A DNA stretch of 64,000 bases from Agrostemma githago. Its lineage: Eukaryota; Streptophyta; Magnoliopsida; Caryophyllales; Caryophyllaceae. The stretch is from assembly GCA_958450325.1 (NCBI GenBank), contig OY288239.1, forward strand, positions 43,233,811-43,297,810, written 5' to 3'. The notes under the pieces are model-generated. The model was not told the origin of the DNA. It saw only the letters and a program-made list of their open reading frames with translations, and did no database searches. Positions 1 through 11,460 of the stretch are shown here, in pieces. How positions within the stretch are numbered: the first letter of the stretch is position 1; the number at the start of each line of letters is the position of its first letter. Made by a program: the position numbers and the translations under genes.

Positions 1-3000
1 TTTGAGAGACCATTCGGGCCTCATTCTTCGAAGTTTCTGTTTTACCGGCTTGAACCCGTCTTTGATGGGTATTCGGTGTTCAGCTATTTCCCGGTCTATT
101 CCCGGCATGTCCTTGTTGGACCATGCAAAGACGTCTTTGAATTCCTGGAGGAGATCCGTGAATTGTTGTATCTCCTCGGGATTTAAAGATAAGCCCAACC
201 TAAGCATCTGAGGTTTTAAAGGGGTTCCTACGTTGATGGAATCGGTTTCTTCGATTACCGGATTTCGGGACTCCCTTTGTTCGAGTTGCTCAATTAGATG
301 CGGAGGCAATGGTACCTGTTCGTCGGGTTTCTCAATGTCACTGCAAGTAAGATTTTTGAAAACATTTTGAAAATAAGCAGAGTCGTAAGCAGAACGGTTA
401 TCGTTATTATTGATAGTGAATTTTGAAAAGAGCTCGAAGAGAGCTGCCATCTGATCATTGGTCAGAGGCGGGATAGGGAGAGCCCTCGGGACAGACTCCG
501 GGGCTCCCGATGGTGTGGCTAAAGAAGGGAGAGGGGTTACAGACTCGATCCTAGTACTAGACCCTCTAGACTTTGACTCAGACTCAGACTCTGACTCTGA
601 CTCTGACTCGGACTCGGACTCGGACTCATATTCGGATTCGATAGCATGCATATCTCCTTCACCAGTAGTTAGCTTGTAGACTCGACCCTGACTGTCGGTC
701 CATTTAGTTGTCTTCCTCCAAGCTCTCTTCCCAGTGTTGCCACCAACTTCAGAGATCAACTTAGTTGGATCGAACTTGCTGCTGCGAAAAATCAAGCTGA
801 CTAACTCCTGTTTAGGGTTCGGGACGACCTTGTCTTCCCCGAAGAGTAGTCCTAGAATGGGCTCACTATTGTTTGTGCCCTCCTTTGATTCGGCCTGGAT
901 AAGGGCGAAGATGTCATCTGGGATGAAATTGCATTCCCGAGCCAGTTTGGTCCCGGGGTATGAGATGGTGGGCTGATAGAAGCCCGTTTGAATAGCTCCG
1001 AACACCGGGGTGACGAACGTGACCGCCTTGGTTTGGTCCGTGTATCCGGGCGCCATGGTATAGCCTAGACAGAGGTGAGATTGTCCGTTGTTCAGGGTTT
1101 CGATAATTTTCCCGGGTGGAAGATAGGGCCTTGATGTGATTCCCGGTAGACAACCCAGATTCTGTAGCATCGTATCGATGCTAGTAGTGAAGTATGGCCG
1201 GAAAAGGTATTCTTCCTCAATCATTCCCACGAAGTTGAATCCTCGTGGGTCGGCTGAGCCTGCCGTGTTGCAGCTTGACACGGTTATGGGAGTAGCTTCA
1301 AGAGTGACGATCCCTTCTTGTGAAGGTAGCTTGACCTTCCTGTGAAGAGTGGAAGACACAGCTTTGACCGCGTGAATCCACGGTCTCCCGAGTAGCAGAT
1401 TGAAAGATGAAGTAACATCGATCACTTGAAATTCTAACTCCTTCTCGATCTGGCCCGTTATGATTGTTAGTTTAACGGCCCCAGCAACCGATTTTGGGCT
1501 CCCATCAAAAGCCTGGATAGTTTTTGCAGTCGAAAGGTAGTCAGCCTCGGTAATGCCGAGGGCCTTGGCTGTCCTTAAGGGAAGGACGTTTACTGCGGAC
1601 CCGTCATCAATCAAGGTCATCGGGAGATACTTGTTGCGGCAGATCACCGTGATGTATAGGGCCAACTTATGGGTGGTCCCGAAAGGTGGAAGGTTGGACT
1701 CGGAGAAGGTGATAAGTGGGCCTTCTCGTTTAGACTTGTCCTTGAGGTGTGGCGAGATTGTGGCTACCATCTCGGTGGGGGTAACCGATGAGTCGACCTT
1801 GATTTCATCAAGGGCCCTAGTAAGTGCTGCCCGATGTTCTTGTGAACTAACCAAAAGCTGCCATATAGTAATATCAGTTCGGACCCTCTTTAGTTGCCTG
1901 ACAAGGGCCGTGTCAGCGTTTGACTCTTCGGGAGCGAGTTCCGTCCTGGAAGGTTCAGTGACGGTTTCCGGAGTGGTGAGACTGGCCGTGATGGTGTGTG
2001 AACCGGCCAGAGCTCTGGCTTTAGCTTTCTGCATCTCTTCGATGGTGACGGGGACAGCTTCCCCTTTGGCCAAGTAAACATCATCTTCATCGTCATTACA
2101 TATCCCGTTGATTTGGGAAATGAAAGGGGAAATGAGATGAGAGCAGTCAACTACCTCTCCAGTAAAAATGGCGTGAGTAGCAAGAGGATTATTTTTGTTA
2201 CTTGGCTTGTCACTGGGTAGTGGTACCTTCCCACTTTCGATTAGATCTTGGATAAGATGCTTCAACTTCCAGCATTTCTCCGTGTCATGCCCGTTGCCTT
2301 GGTGATAATGGCAATAGGCCTGAATGTTGTAGCTTTTGGATAGCTTTTCCACGGGAACTTCCGGAATTGGGCCTATCGGTTGGATTAGGCCTTTCGAAGA
2401 CAGCCTTTGTAAGGCGTTAGCATAGGTTGTCCCTATGTCGATGAATACCCGATTTGGAGTATTCTTTTTGGCCGAGGTGTCCAGTGAGTTAACCTCGTCG
2501 AAGATGCTTCGGGCCGCCGTTGTGGTTGCTGGCTTGCTGGAGGATGAACTGGCTCCTTGATACCCCTTGGTAGAGGCCTTAGTAAGGTTCTCTAGCCTTA
2601 TTAGATCATCTTCGATCCTAGTACCCATTTCGGTCAAAGTGGCGAAGTCGGGTATGATGGCGTACCTGAGATGGACTCGGTAAGCGGGGAGGAGGTTTTT
2701 GACAAAGGCCTCCACTAGCACCTTTTCAGTGGGCTTGTCCACCATCTTAATACTTTCGGTCCTCCACCTTTGAAGGTATTTGGTGAAACCCTCCTTAGGT
2801 TCTTGGGCCATAACTTCCAGAGTACGCATGATAGTCTGGATTTCAGCATTATCCGCGTAGTTTTGCGCGAATTCCATTGCAACATCGTCCCAGGTTTTGT
2901 ATTTCTTGGGATCAAGCCTGTAGTACCAGGCTTTCGGGTGTTTCTCCAGAGAGGAAGCAAAGAGATGCTTGAACATGGTCGATTTGACCCCTTTAACAGC

Positions 3001-3354
3001 CATAAAGTCTTTGAAAGCCCGAATGTGGAGTACCGGGTCTTCAGTCCCGTCGAACATTGGCAAGCCCGTTAAGTTGAGGTTAGCGGGTAGTTTATCAGTT
3101 AAGGGTGAATAGGTACGGGCATTTTCCGTGAGAATGGTGTTTCTGGTGGTCGAGTGGACATGTTCCTGCAGCTTTTGGACCGCGCCGGCCAATGCGGCCA
3201 AGGGTCCGTCATCTTCGATCGAAGCATTGGGGGTTCCCTGTTCCACGGCACTAACCCGAGTGACGATGGCAATCTGGTCCTCCCGCATTTTCCTCAATTG
3301 GTCCTGGATTTGGGTCAACGAGGCGGTCAAGTCGTCTATGGCTTGTTGTGTCAT
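1..3354 (-). CDS. gag-protease-RT polyprotein, open to window edge
   Basis: Reading on the minus strand from the ATG at 3354 I find 1118 codons without a stop, continuing past base 1. Residues 1-361 are gag, with a retrotransposon gag core around residues 95-230 and a knuckle-like CHYHQGNGHDTEKC near 348-361. The aspartic protease has LIDDGSAVNVLP near residue 583. A Ser-Glu repeat lies near 905-928. The RT entry region (FAWSNKDMPGIDRE, then PVKQKLRRMRPEW) ends at the window edge. Element B has a premature TGA in the Trp codon just after the knuckle; here it reads TGG. RT catalytic, RNase H and integrase parts are not in the window. The start was chosen by agreement with B and by the absence of an upstream in-frame gag-like sequence. 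The intact frame suggests recent insertion, which is inference. Confidence 0.88.
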   Translation of the reverse strand, partial: MTQQAIDDLTASLTQIQDQLRKMREDQIAIVTRVSAVEQGTPNASIEDDGPLAALAGAVQKLQEHVHSTTRNTILTENARTYSPLTDKLPANLNLTGLPMFDGTEDPVLHIRAFKDFMAVKGVKSTMFKHLFASSLEKHPKAWYYRLDPKKYKTWDDVAMEFAQNYADNAEIQTIMRTLEVMAQEPKEGFTKYLQRWRTESIKMVDKPTEKVLVEAFVKNLLPAYRVHLRYAIIPDFATLTEMGTRIEDDLIRLENLTKASTKGYQGASSSSSKPATTTAARSIFDEVNSLDTSAKKNTPNRVFIDIGTTYANALQRLSSKGLIQPIGPIPEVPVEKLSKSYNIQAYCHYHQGNGHDTEKCWKLKHLIQDLIESGKVPLPSDKPSNKNNPLATHAIFTGEVVDCSHLISPFISQINGICNDDEDDVYLAKGEAVPVTIEEMQKAKARALAGSHTITASLTTPETVTEPSRTELAPEESNADTALVRQLKRVRTDITIWQLLVSSQEHRAALTRALDEIKVDSSVTPTEMVATISPHLKDKSKREGPLITFSESNLPPFGTTHKLALYITVICRNKYLPMTLIDDGSAVNVLPLRTAKALGITEADYLSTAKTIQAFDGSPKSVAGAVKLTIITGQIEKELEFQVIDVTSSFNLLLGRPWIHAVKAVSSTLHRKVKLPSQEGIVTLEATPITVSSCNTAGSADPRGFNFVGMIEEEYLFRPYFTTSIDTMLQNLGCLPGITSRPYLPPGKIIETLNNGQSHLCLGYTMAPGYTDQTKAVTFVTPVFGAIQTGFYQPTISYPGTKLARECNFIPDDIFALIQAESKEGTNNSEPILGLLFGEDKVVPNPKQELVSLIFRSSKFDPTKLISEVGGNTGKRAWRKTTKWTDSQGRVYKLTTGEGDMHAIESEYESESESESESESESESESKSRGSSTRIESVTPLPSLATPSGAPESVPRALPIPPLTNDQMAALFELFSKFTINNNDNRSAYDSAYFQNVFKNLTCSDIEKPDEQVPLPPHLIEQLEQRESRNPVIEETDSINVGTPLKPQMLRLGLSLNPEEIQQFTDLLQEFKDVFAWSNKDMPGIDREIAEHRIPIKDGFKPVKQKLRRMRPEWSLK
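573..640 (-). repeat. In-frame hexanucleotide repeat coding Ser-Glu
   Basis: Repeats of GACTCN/GACTCA on the plus strand encode an alternating Ser-Glu tract on the minus strand, between the protease and RT parts of element A. The matching tract in B (53111-53171) differs in detail; A has a Tyr interruption (ESEYESE). The plus-strand Asp-Ser reading is a shadow. Confidence 0.9.
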
Positions 3355-4416
3355 GGCTCGAGTGAAGGGTGGCCTGTCTGTAAGAGCACCGCGTAATTAG
3401 CAACTTAACCCGAATCCTAAGAAAAGTACATCCCGAGCAAGGGAAAAGGAAGAAGACTAAAACGGTAATGACTCGGAAAAGACACCTAGACGGGCGACTT
3501 GTGGAAAGGTGGGCCTTCCTCAGGATTCAACTATGTGGGTTGGGCCCTGTCCGGAGGAAGGTTCACGTGAGACATTCCCAGACTTTTAGACTCGATTGTG
3601 TAAATGGGCCAACCTTTGTAGGAGTATGTCCTACGTAGGTGGGCCTTGCCTTAGTAAAATAAGGTGGACTAGGATAGGGGGGAAAATCCGTGAAGTAGGA
3701 TCGACGGAGTTTCGACGCTAGAAACTCCTACGACTTATGACACGACCCGACACTGCTAAATACGGGAAGTCTAAGAAGAGGAAGTTTTGAAATATGATAT
3801 TTTTTGAAAAGCCCGAAAAATTCGGGGTGGAACCGGCCCTTTTTCTGAAAAAAAACGGAAAAGGTGGGCCGGGCGACGGTTTGAAAATTTCGAAAATAAT
3901 TTCGAGTTTTGAATTGGGCATAATACCGGCTAGAAAAAGGCTATTTTGAGTAAAATCATAAGTCCTAAATTCGGTATATGTCCGGGGTTTTGAAATTGGA
4001 TATTTTGAAAAGGATGTAAAATTTTGAAAATGAAGGTTTTTGAAAAAGATGTGGATCAAGTAGCACGTAGTCATGGAAACAGTATAATGACGCCATGTAT
4101 GCTCTTAAGCTAAGTCTCGGTCAGTCTATAAGGGTCTATACTAGTGTACATAGCCTATCGAGAATCGGGGCGGACTCCCTAAATCGAGTTGATATTAGGA
4201 CATGCCGTAAAACCCATACGAATCGGCTAATGGACACCTTTGACATATCCAGTTTGGACTACATCAATGGTATAGTGGGACGTCGGTCACCAGTACCGGC
4301 CCGGGAAAATGGGGTTATGCATGAACCGTAAAACTAAAACGCGTATTGTACTAGTCAAACGATTTCTATTCGAGTCTCACCCTGAGGACACCGAAGGTTA
4401 GTAACGCATCAGTAAG
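3355..4416 (-). other. Untranslated leader of element A
   Basis: About 1.06 kb between the primer site and the gag ATG. It aligns with 56614-57678 in element B. Both strands are stop-rich and no conserved protein was recognised. It probably carries packaging and translation signals, but none can be pointed to. Confidence 0.7.
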
Positions 4417-4434
4417 TCCCCAGCGGAGTCGCCA
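4417..4434 (-). other. Primer-binding site, element A
   Basis: The minus strand reads TGGCGACTCCGCTGGGGA, starting 3 bases inside the 5' LTR, which is the expected place and form (complement of a tRNA 3' end with CCA). The same site is at 57679-57696. Similar sites occur in Tat/Ogre elements. The exact tRNA is not assigned. Confidence 0.8.
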
Positions 4435-4437
4435 AAT

Positions 4438-6840
4438 TGTGGACATGACATAGGTCCACCCCGACGCGGCCACGCGCGGGTTTGGGGAGGCGAATGAATC
4501 TCCATATGAGATGGTCAAATTGAAATTTAAATCGAAGTCGGAGTCGCCACCGAATTTTATGGTTATTCGGAACCGTTCGAGCCCACTCTATGTCGTAGTG
4601 GGCCGTGTACAAAATACGGCCCATTTCCGATTTCAGAGTTTATTGGGCTCGTCCCTTTGCAGTTCGATACAAATGCCGACTTGAGCGGTTAATCGTATAT
4701 TGAATGACTCTCGTTGCCAATGGTTTCGGACATCCGGAAACCACGGTTCTGAGTAAGGGGTGAGGGTACGTGTTGGGAAGTTCACTAAGAACACCCAACC
4801 CCGCCCGCACATTAGCGGCCTCTACTAGGATATCGAATGATTTTTTAATACGCGCGTTAGTTGAACGATGAATGATATGCACACATTGTTTTCCTAAGCA
4901 TGAACGGGTTGCTAAGTCGTTTAATGCATGAAAATTAACGTCGAAGTTGAATTTAGCATGTGAAATTCGTTTTAGTATAACAAAACAAATGATGAAAAGG
5001 AATGAATTTGCTACAAGACAAACAAACGAGTTAGTATCGAATTGTAAATAATAATATAGCAAATAAAATAAATGTACGAGATCGAGAAAATAAATATTAA
5101 TCGAAATCTGAAAAATATTGCTAAAACGCAGTTTTGTATAAAAAACGAAGTTCGAAAAAATAATAAAAAAAACAAGAAAGGCGTGCCAAGGCAGCCGGCC
5201 GCGCGGCTTGCCCGGGACGCCGGCGAGTCGCGTGTCGGGCTGGTTCCGAGGGCGGTTTTTGGGAAATTCGATTAAATCGCGTACGAATATTGTATGATCC
5301 GTACTCGAGTTAATATTTTTTACATTCGTTATATTCGACAGTCGACTACGAAATCAATGTCAAATATTCGGAATAGTTTTGGAAAAGATGTAAATTTTAG
5401 AAATCATTTCGTAGAATAAATAATAAAACGAACGAAAAAGTTTAAAAAAGGTTCGGGTTTCAGGCCCGTGCGCGAGCCGCCTGGGCGTGGCGCGACTCGC
5501 GTATGGGTCTGTCCGGCTTTTTATTTTTTGTTCGAAATTGCTAAATTTGATGAATCGCGTACAAAATATGAATTAATTTGTATTCGATTCATGTTTTCGA
5601 TATTCGTCGTATCCGATATTCGATTATGAAATCGATATCGGATATTTGGAATGAGTTTAAAAAGGTTTTGTAAAATTGTTTGAAAAAAGGAATTTGGACG
5701 AGAAAAGATGTAACGATTTTTAATATCGTCGAGATCTTTATATAATTCTTTTTGATACAACATTCGATTATAGCAAATCGATATCGTATTTTTAAGAATG
5801 TTTGTTATGAAAATAGGTTTTTTGTTAATATCGATATTAGAAATAAAAAAAAGACGACGCTTGACCCGTAAAAGGAAAAAGGACGACGAGGAAGAGAAGA
5901 GAAGAAAAGGAGAAATCAGGTTTGGTTACACCCTCAACCTACATGCTTTTGTTAACTCGGATCGGGGCTCGTCGGAATGTGGCTAGGCACGGGAGCGTCG
6001 AGGTGATGTCGGTCGGGCTAGGGTGGCTCGGTGAAGGTGACGGGTACGAGGGAGTTGGTTTCCTTCGGGTTTTGATGTAATATCGATTTCTCGATGCTAA
6101 ATGTAAGGAGTTCTATGGATGTGTGTTGTGATATTTTCTGACTTCTCTCAGGAATTCTGTCTGTATGATATGATGTTTTCTGATTGATGTCCTGATTTCA
6201 GATTGATGTGATGTCGAAAGTGTTGTATGCAAGGGGCTATTTATATGGAGTTCCCGACCTTGGCTAGGAGAGGTGCATTTGAATTAGAACTACCGCTTAG
6301 GATAGGAAACGTAGGAGTTTGAGAAGCATGAGAATTCCGCTTTCTTGTGAAGGAAGAAAGGGAAACACGGCTGGTTTGCTGCTGTTTTGGCCGAGTATTT
6401 GCACTCGGTCGGGTGTTTGAATCGGTTTTCGGATAGGATTCCTACTTGAGATCGAATTCCATCCTCAAACGGAATTGTTTATTATTTTGTGAAGCTGATT
6501 TTTTGTAGAGTTGGGGTCCGAATTGGACACGTGAGACATCACGGTTGGTTCACAAGTCTCGGGAAATATCTTTGACCGGGTTTTGACTCGGTCGCTAAAA
6601 GACGGTTTTACCCCTGGTGTCGGATTCGACCCAAATTAGTGTTATTTGACTCGAAACGACCCACTGGGCCTGAATTTGAGGTTGGTTTTGTGAAATTTGT
6701 ACTCCTTAAAAAGCCCAAGCTAAATATCCATGATTTCGAGCCCATTTCCGAGTACGTTAAAGCATGTTTGCGTCCGATCATCATCGGGTGTTTGTCGGAA
6801 ACTACTATAGACACCTGGCAGCAAAATGTGGGTGTTTACA
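4438..6840 (-). repeat. 5' LTR of element A
   Basis: A 2403-bp LTR with TG...CA ends: TGTGGACATG on the left and GGGTGTTTACA on the right. It aligns end to end with 44729-47130 and 57700-60087 and shares its termini with solo LTR 8799-11460. Diagnostic indels (around 5080-5230 and 6050-6190) make it closer to B's left LTR than B's two LTRs are to each other. Confidence 0.93.
6237..6245 (-). promoter_or_regulatory. LTR TATA box, element A
   Basis: The minus strand reads TATAAATAG, followed by the CCCC segment conserved in all three LTRs of the family (46527-46535 and 59486-59494). This is the probable core promoter of the genomic transcript; the position of the start site is not visible. Confidence 0.65.
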
Positions 6841-7069
6841 GAATCATAGCGACTAATCCTCTTATTTAAGACGAGAATTAACCTTCCATGTATTACAATA
6901 TACTCGGTCTTTCACCACTCTCAACTTAATGAAGAAACCATATGTTTACTCTAGGTCAAAACAATATGATATTTCTCAATAAATAATGGTAACAAAATAC
7001 GTACGTGTATAAATTAATGTGAGATAATATCCAACCGAATGAAAGGTTCAAAACAACACAATAAATGTA
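6841..7069 (-). other. 3' non-coding end of copia-1
   Basis: AT-rich sequence between the RNase H stop and the LTR of element A. It does not match the copia-1 5' LTR, so it should be 3' UTR upstream of the missing 3' LTR. No gene was seen. Confidence 0.55.
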
Positions 7070-8793
7070 TCACATTTCGGGACCAAGTCCCATACTTGCT
7101 ACATGACCCTTGAAATTCTTAATTCGCATGCCTTTAGTCAAGGGATCAGCAATCATAAGATCAGTGCTAATGTGGTCAACAGTCACTTTCTTCTCTTGAA
7201 CACGTTCTCTAAGGGCCCGATACTTAATGTCGATGTGCTTACTTGCACCTCCACTTTTATTATTCTTAGCCATAGAGACAGCACCTGTATTATCACAATA
7301 CATTTGTATTGGCCGACTAATAGAGTCAACAACTCTAAGACCATTTGTGAAACCTTTCAGCCATACACCATATGAGGTAGCCTCAAAACAAGAAATGAAC
7401 TCGGCCTCCGTAGAAGAAGTGGCTACCACTGTCTGTTTGGTACTCCTCCAAGAAATAGCCCCGTCGGCTAGCATAAACACATATCCTGAGGTGGATTTTC
7501 GTGAATCAATGCAGCCACCGTGGTCTGAATCGAAATACCCTACCATTTCAAGACTCTCAGTTCGTCTATACATAAGCATGAAAGCCTTAGTACCCTGAAG
7601 GTATCTCAACACTTTCTTTGCAGCTGTCTAGTGATCAATTCCTGGGTTACTCTGATATCTGCCTAATACTCCAACAACATATGCAATGTCGGGTCTGGTA
7701 CAGACCTGAGCATACATAATGCTACCAACTGCTGAAGCATAGGGAATATTTTTCATTTGTTCCCTCTCAATGTCATTCCCGGGACACTGGTCCAAACTGA
7801 ACCGGTCACCTTTCACAATGGGTGCTACATTTGGCGAACAATCTTTCATTCTGAATCTTTCGAGTACTTTGTTGATATAGGCCTCCTGAGACAAGCCTAA
7901 AATGCCTCGGGATCTATCTCTATGGATCTTAATGCCAATGACATAAGATGCCTCACCCATATCCTTCATATGGAAGTTACTTGAAAGAAATTGTTTCACC
8001 TCATATAGAAACCCCTTATCATTGGTTGCTAGCAAAATATCAACCACATACAACACAAGGAAACAAATCTTACTCCCACTGACCTTAAGGTATATACACT
8101 GATCCATAATATTTTCTTCGAAATCAAATGAAGAAATAACTTCGTGGAACTTCTTATACCATTGTCGGGAAGCTTATTTCAAACCGTATATAGATTTATT
8201 CAGCTTACAAACCAAATGCTCACCATCACTAGAGAAGAACCCTTCAGGTTGTTTCATATAAACCTCTTCTTCTAGATCTCCATTGAGAAATGCCGTTTTC
8301 ACATCCATCTGATGTAACTCGAAATCAAAATGAGCTACTAATGCCATGACAACACGGAGAGAATCTTTCTTGGATACAGAAGAGAAAGTCTCTGTGTAAT
8401 CGATTCCTTCCCTTTGATTGAATCCTTTAGCAACGAGTCTTGCCTTATGCCTCTCGATGTTGCCTAGCGAGTCTTTCTTTGTCTTAAAGACCCACTTACA
8501 TCCAATGGTTTTTGCACCATCAGGCAACTCGACGAGATCCCAGACTCCATTAGATGCCATAGAATTCATCTCATCTTTCATAGCATTCATCCATAAGTTT
8601 GAATCTGTAGAACTTACAGCTTGTGAAAATGACAAAGGATCATTATCGGCTTCAACACAATAATCCAATTCTTGTAAATACACCATAAAATCACCAGAAA
8701 TAGCTGTTTTTCTTTCTCGGGTAGATCTTCTTAATGGAGCTTGTTCACCCTCAGGTGGACCTTGTTCACCCTCGGCCCGAACCTCCTCAGTCT
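7070..8793 (-). pseudogene. copia-1 RT and RNase H, broken
   Basis: RT begins with the KWVFKTKKD and ARLVAKGFNQ blocks and the DVKTAFLNGDL motif, and ends at SIYGLK, where a TAA (8174-8176) replaces the usual Gln codon. The second RT part has YVVD in place of the catalytic YVDD (8039-8050, a single-base change). A TAG (7628-7630) separates it from RNase H, which has the expected DSDH, STEAEF and CDNTGA blocks and the terminal SKHIDIKYR. The parts lie in order on one strand. Loss of a catalytic Asp plus two stops means no active RT. The upstream end is cut by solo LTR 8799-11460. Confidence 0.92.
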
Positions 8794-9880
8794 CTACCTG
8801 TGGACATGACGTAGGTCCACCCCGACGCGGCCACGCGCGGGTTTGGGTAGGCGAATGAATCTCGTGGTGAGATTGTTCTCGGGTTCGAAATTTAAGTCAA
8901 AATGGAGTCGCCACCGAATTTTGTGGTTATTCGGAACCATACAAGCCCACTCTATGTCGTCATGGGCTCTACACAAAGTAGCCCACTTCGATTTCAGAGT
9001 TTATTGGGCTCGTCCCTTTGCATTGCAATATCGATACCGTTTAAACCGGCTTTCGTATATAGAATGACTCTCGTGCGCCAATGGTTTCGGGCATCCGGAA
9101 ACCAAGGTTCTGAGTAAGGGGTGAGGGTACGTGTTGGGAAGTCTACTAAGGACACCCAACCCCGCCCGCACATGGCGGCCTCTACTAAGACATCGTTCGT
9201 GTTCGTGTGAGCGCGCTAGTAAAATGACTAAATGATATGCAAACAACGTTTTTGGGCTAAGCATGCGAGTTGTTGATTAACTACGTCATTTAATGCATCT
9301 TGATTCACGTCAAAGTTATTTAGCATGCGATGTTCATTTAAATAAATAAATGGCAAACATAAAAAAAAAGAAAACTCGTAAATAAATTACAAATTACACG
9401 GGCGGAATACAACCCGGAATTCACAATACAACGAGCAATAAAATAGAATAATTGAATTAGGAAATGGTAAACGTTAACTAGAAACGGACCCGTATATAAT
9501 AAATATAAACTAGACCGTAAGTTGTGCAAACGGACGAACTTCGTTTAAATACACATTATATTGTGTATTAAACGGAGGACGGAGATAAGGAACCTAGACG
9601 TGGTGCTAGCCCGATCCCGAATCTCGATGCCTTGTCCCGACTTATCACATCGAGGAATAGAGTCTAAATTAAGCATGTGTCGGATACGACTAAAGAGTCG
9701 TCGACACAAGATTAATAGTGCGAGACCGTCGATCAAAGTCGTTTTAAGTGATATGATATGCATGAGTTTTGAAAAATAGGATCACGTGATTGACTTTACA
9801 CGTGTCGACTAAAAGTCGTAAAAAAAATGACGAGGCTCGAATGTTGCATTAAAGCTCTCGGATTACTGGGCTATAGGACC

Positions 9881-11064
9881 CACTCGATCGAGTCATGGTA
9901 CGGACTCGGTCGAGTGTGCCTTTAAGGTGGCTACTGCCCGGTTTTTGGTGTGCTACTCGATCGAGTGGGCTTGTGCACTCGATCGAGTGCCCTCTGTACG
10001 GGTGTTTAATTTGTGCTTTGAAACGACCCATTTTGTAGCTTTTAAGTTTTTGAATCGAGATGCCATTACGCTAAATATAAATATTGTCCAATTTATATTA
10101 GTTGAAATCTCGATGGCTCGTCATACTCGACATTCGGTTATAGAACCGACATCTAGTATTTAGAGCGAATTTGCAAAATCGAGTTTGATCGGGCTAGAAC
10201 AAATATCGATTCCCTCCGCATCATAATGTCGTAATCAATCCTTTCGGATCGTGTGACAATTAATTCGGCATCAATGGGTTTCGTTCTAATCCGATTTGTC
10301 GATGATTCTTTAGAATAATATTTTGAAAGAAATGTGGTCGGACATATTTAACGACGAATCTCCACGATCTATTACGCCCTTAAGTGTTTAGGGCGGCGCA
10401 CCTCGAAGGGCGCCACCTCCAATACGACTTGTAAAGAGATTAAATAGACTTTAGGTGGAATTCGTAATTAAACATATTCGACCCAAAAATTCGATCGTCG
10501 TCGCAAACTTAAGTCCTCGGCATTTTAATATCGTAATTTGGCCTTAAGGCCTACGATCGTTAGTTTAGCCTCAACGGACGTTGCTCGGATCGTTTTGAAA
10601 CTAGTTTTGTTAAATAATTATACGCGGTATTAATATTATAACAAAATGTAAATGACGATAATTAAATATTAGAGGTTAGAATACGATAAGTAAATGTTAG
10701 ATGTTAGTTGACATAAAATAAAATGTTAGATTGCGATAAATAAAATGTTAGTAGCGAAATTAAAATGTTAGTAACAAAATTAAAAATGTTAGTAACGAAA
10801 ATGAAATGTTAGTGTGTGTATGTGTATAAGTGCCTAGAACTCAAGGTGATGAAGGTTTAAGATGTGTAAGGTTGAATGAGGATTGAAAGGGTTAGAAAAA
10901 CCTTGTTTTGAAGGTGGTAAAAGGTTGAAAAGAGTTGTGTAATGTGTTGGGGTGATGGGGTATACCCCGGTTTAGGGTCACTCGATCGAGTTCCCTAGTG
11001 CACTCGGTCAAGTGCCTTCAGAAATGAATCTGGTCCGTCTTTTGAGGCTCCACTCGACCGAGTG
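9881..11064. repeat. Scattered CACTCGATCGAGTG palindromes
   Basis: Seven copies of a 12-14 base palindrome or near-palindrome: 9881-9893, 9904-9916, 9955-9967, 9976-9989, 10979-10991, 11001-11014 and 11051-11064, all inside the solo LTR. They occur in two clusters about 1 kb apart. Confidence 0.85.
10655..10818. repeat. Degenerate AAATGTTAG minisatellite
   Basis: The word AAATGTTAG recurs about every 25-30 bases in the solo LTR with spacers such as TAACGAAA. This is likely slippage-expanded LTR sequence. Confidence 0.7.
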
Positions 11065-11460
11065 GATCAATTTGGACGAGATATTTTAGGAATGATTTGT
11101 TGACTTTTTTTGAATGATTTGGTTGTTGTGACTTGATTCATTTTGTGTACTTGGACATAATGTGAGGCTAGTTCGTCTCGGGATTCGACTTTGACCGGGT
11201 TTTGACTCGGTCGCTAAAAGACGGTTTTATTTCCGGTGATGGTTTTGACCCAAATTAGTCTCATTTTATTGGAAACGGCCCACTGGGCCTGGATTTGAGG
11301 TCGGTTTTGAGAGATTTGCACTCCGCTAAATGCCCACGTTGGATACTATTGATTCCGAGTCCGTATTCGAGCGTATTAAGTCACGTTAGCGTCCGATCAT
11401 CATCGGGTGTTTTGTCGGGAACTGCTATAGACACTAGCAGGCAAAATGCGGGTGTCCACA

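Larger units (their letters stand above)
1..6840 (-). mobile_element. Tat-like Ty3/gypsy element A, 5' part
   Basis: This is the 5' half of a large Ty3/gypsy LTR retrotransposon read on the minus strand. The order from right to left is 5' LTR (4438-6840), primer site (4417-4434), leader (3355-4416), then gag-protease-RT running off the window. It belongs to the same family as element B at 44729-60087, and the internal parts align closely over their whole shared length. Long LTRs, the primer site beginning TGGCGACTCC and the family's dual RNase H (seen in B) point to the Tat/Ogre lineage. It landed in the 3' non-coding end of copia-1. The target duplication cannot be checked because the other end lies outside the window. 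Confidence 0.9.
8799..11460 (-). mobile_element. Solo LTR of a Tat-related family in copia-1
   Basis: A 2662-bp LTR with TGTGGACATG and GGGTGTCCACA ends, flanked by the 5-bp target duplication ctacc (8794-8798 and 11461-11465). It shares termini and the first roughly 450 bp with the LTRs of A and B, but its centre is unrelated, so it is a sister subfamily. No internal domain is present, so this is the product of LTR-LTR recombination. It interrupts the copia-1 reading frame between integrase and RT. The strand follows the A/B LTRs. Confidence 0.93.

Noticed and set aside
458..679. Plus-strand frame with an Asp-Ser repeat
   Set aside because: Antisense shadow of the Ser-Glu coding tract in element A; the minus frame is open for 1118 codons with recognisable domains. 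The same applies to 52995-53222.
5072..5275. Small ORF repeated in the LTRs (also 45363-45566)
   Set aside because: It is broken by indels in the third LTR (58330-58480) and shows no coding conservation.
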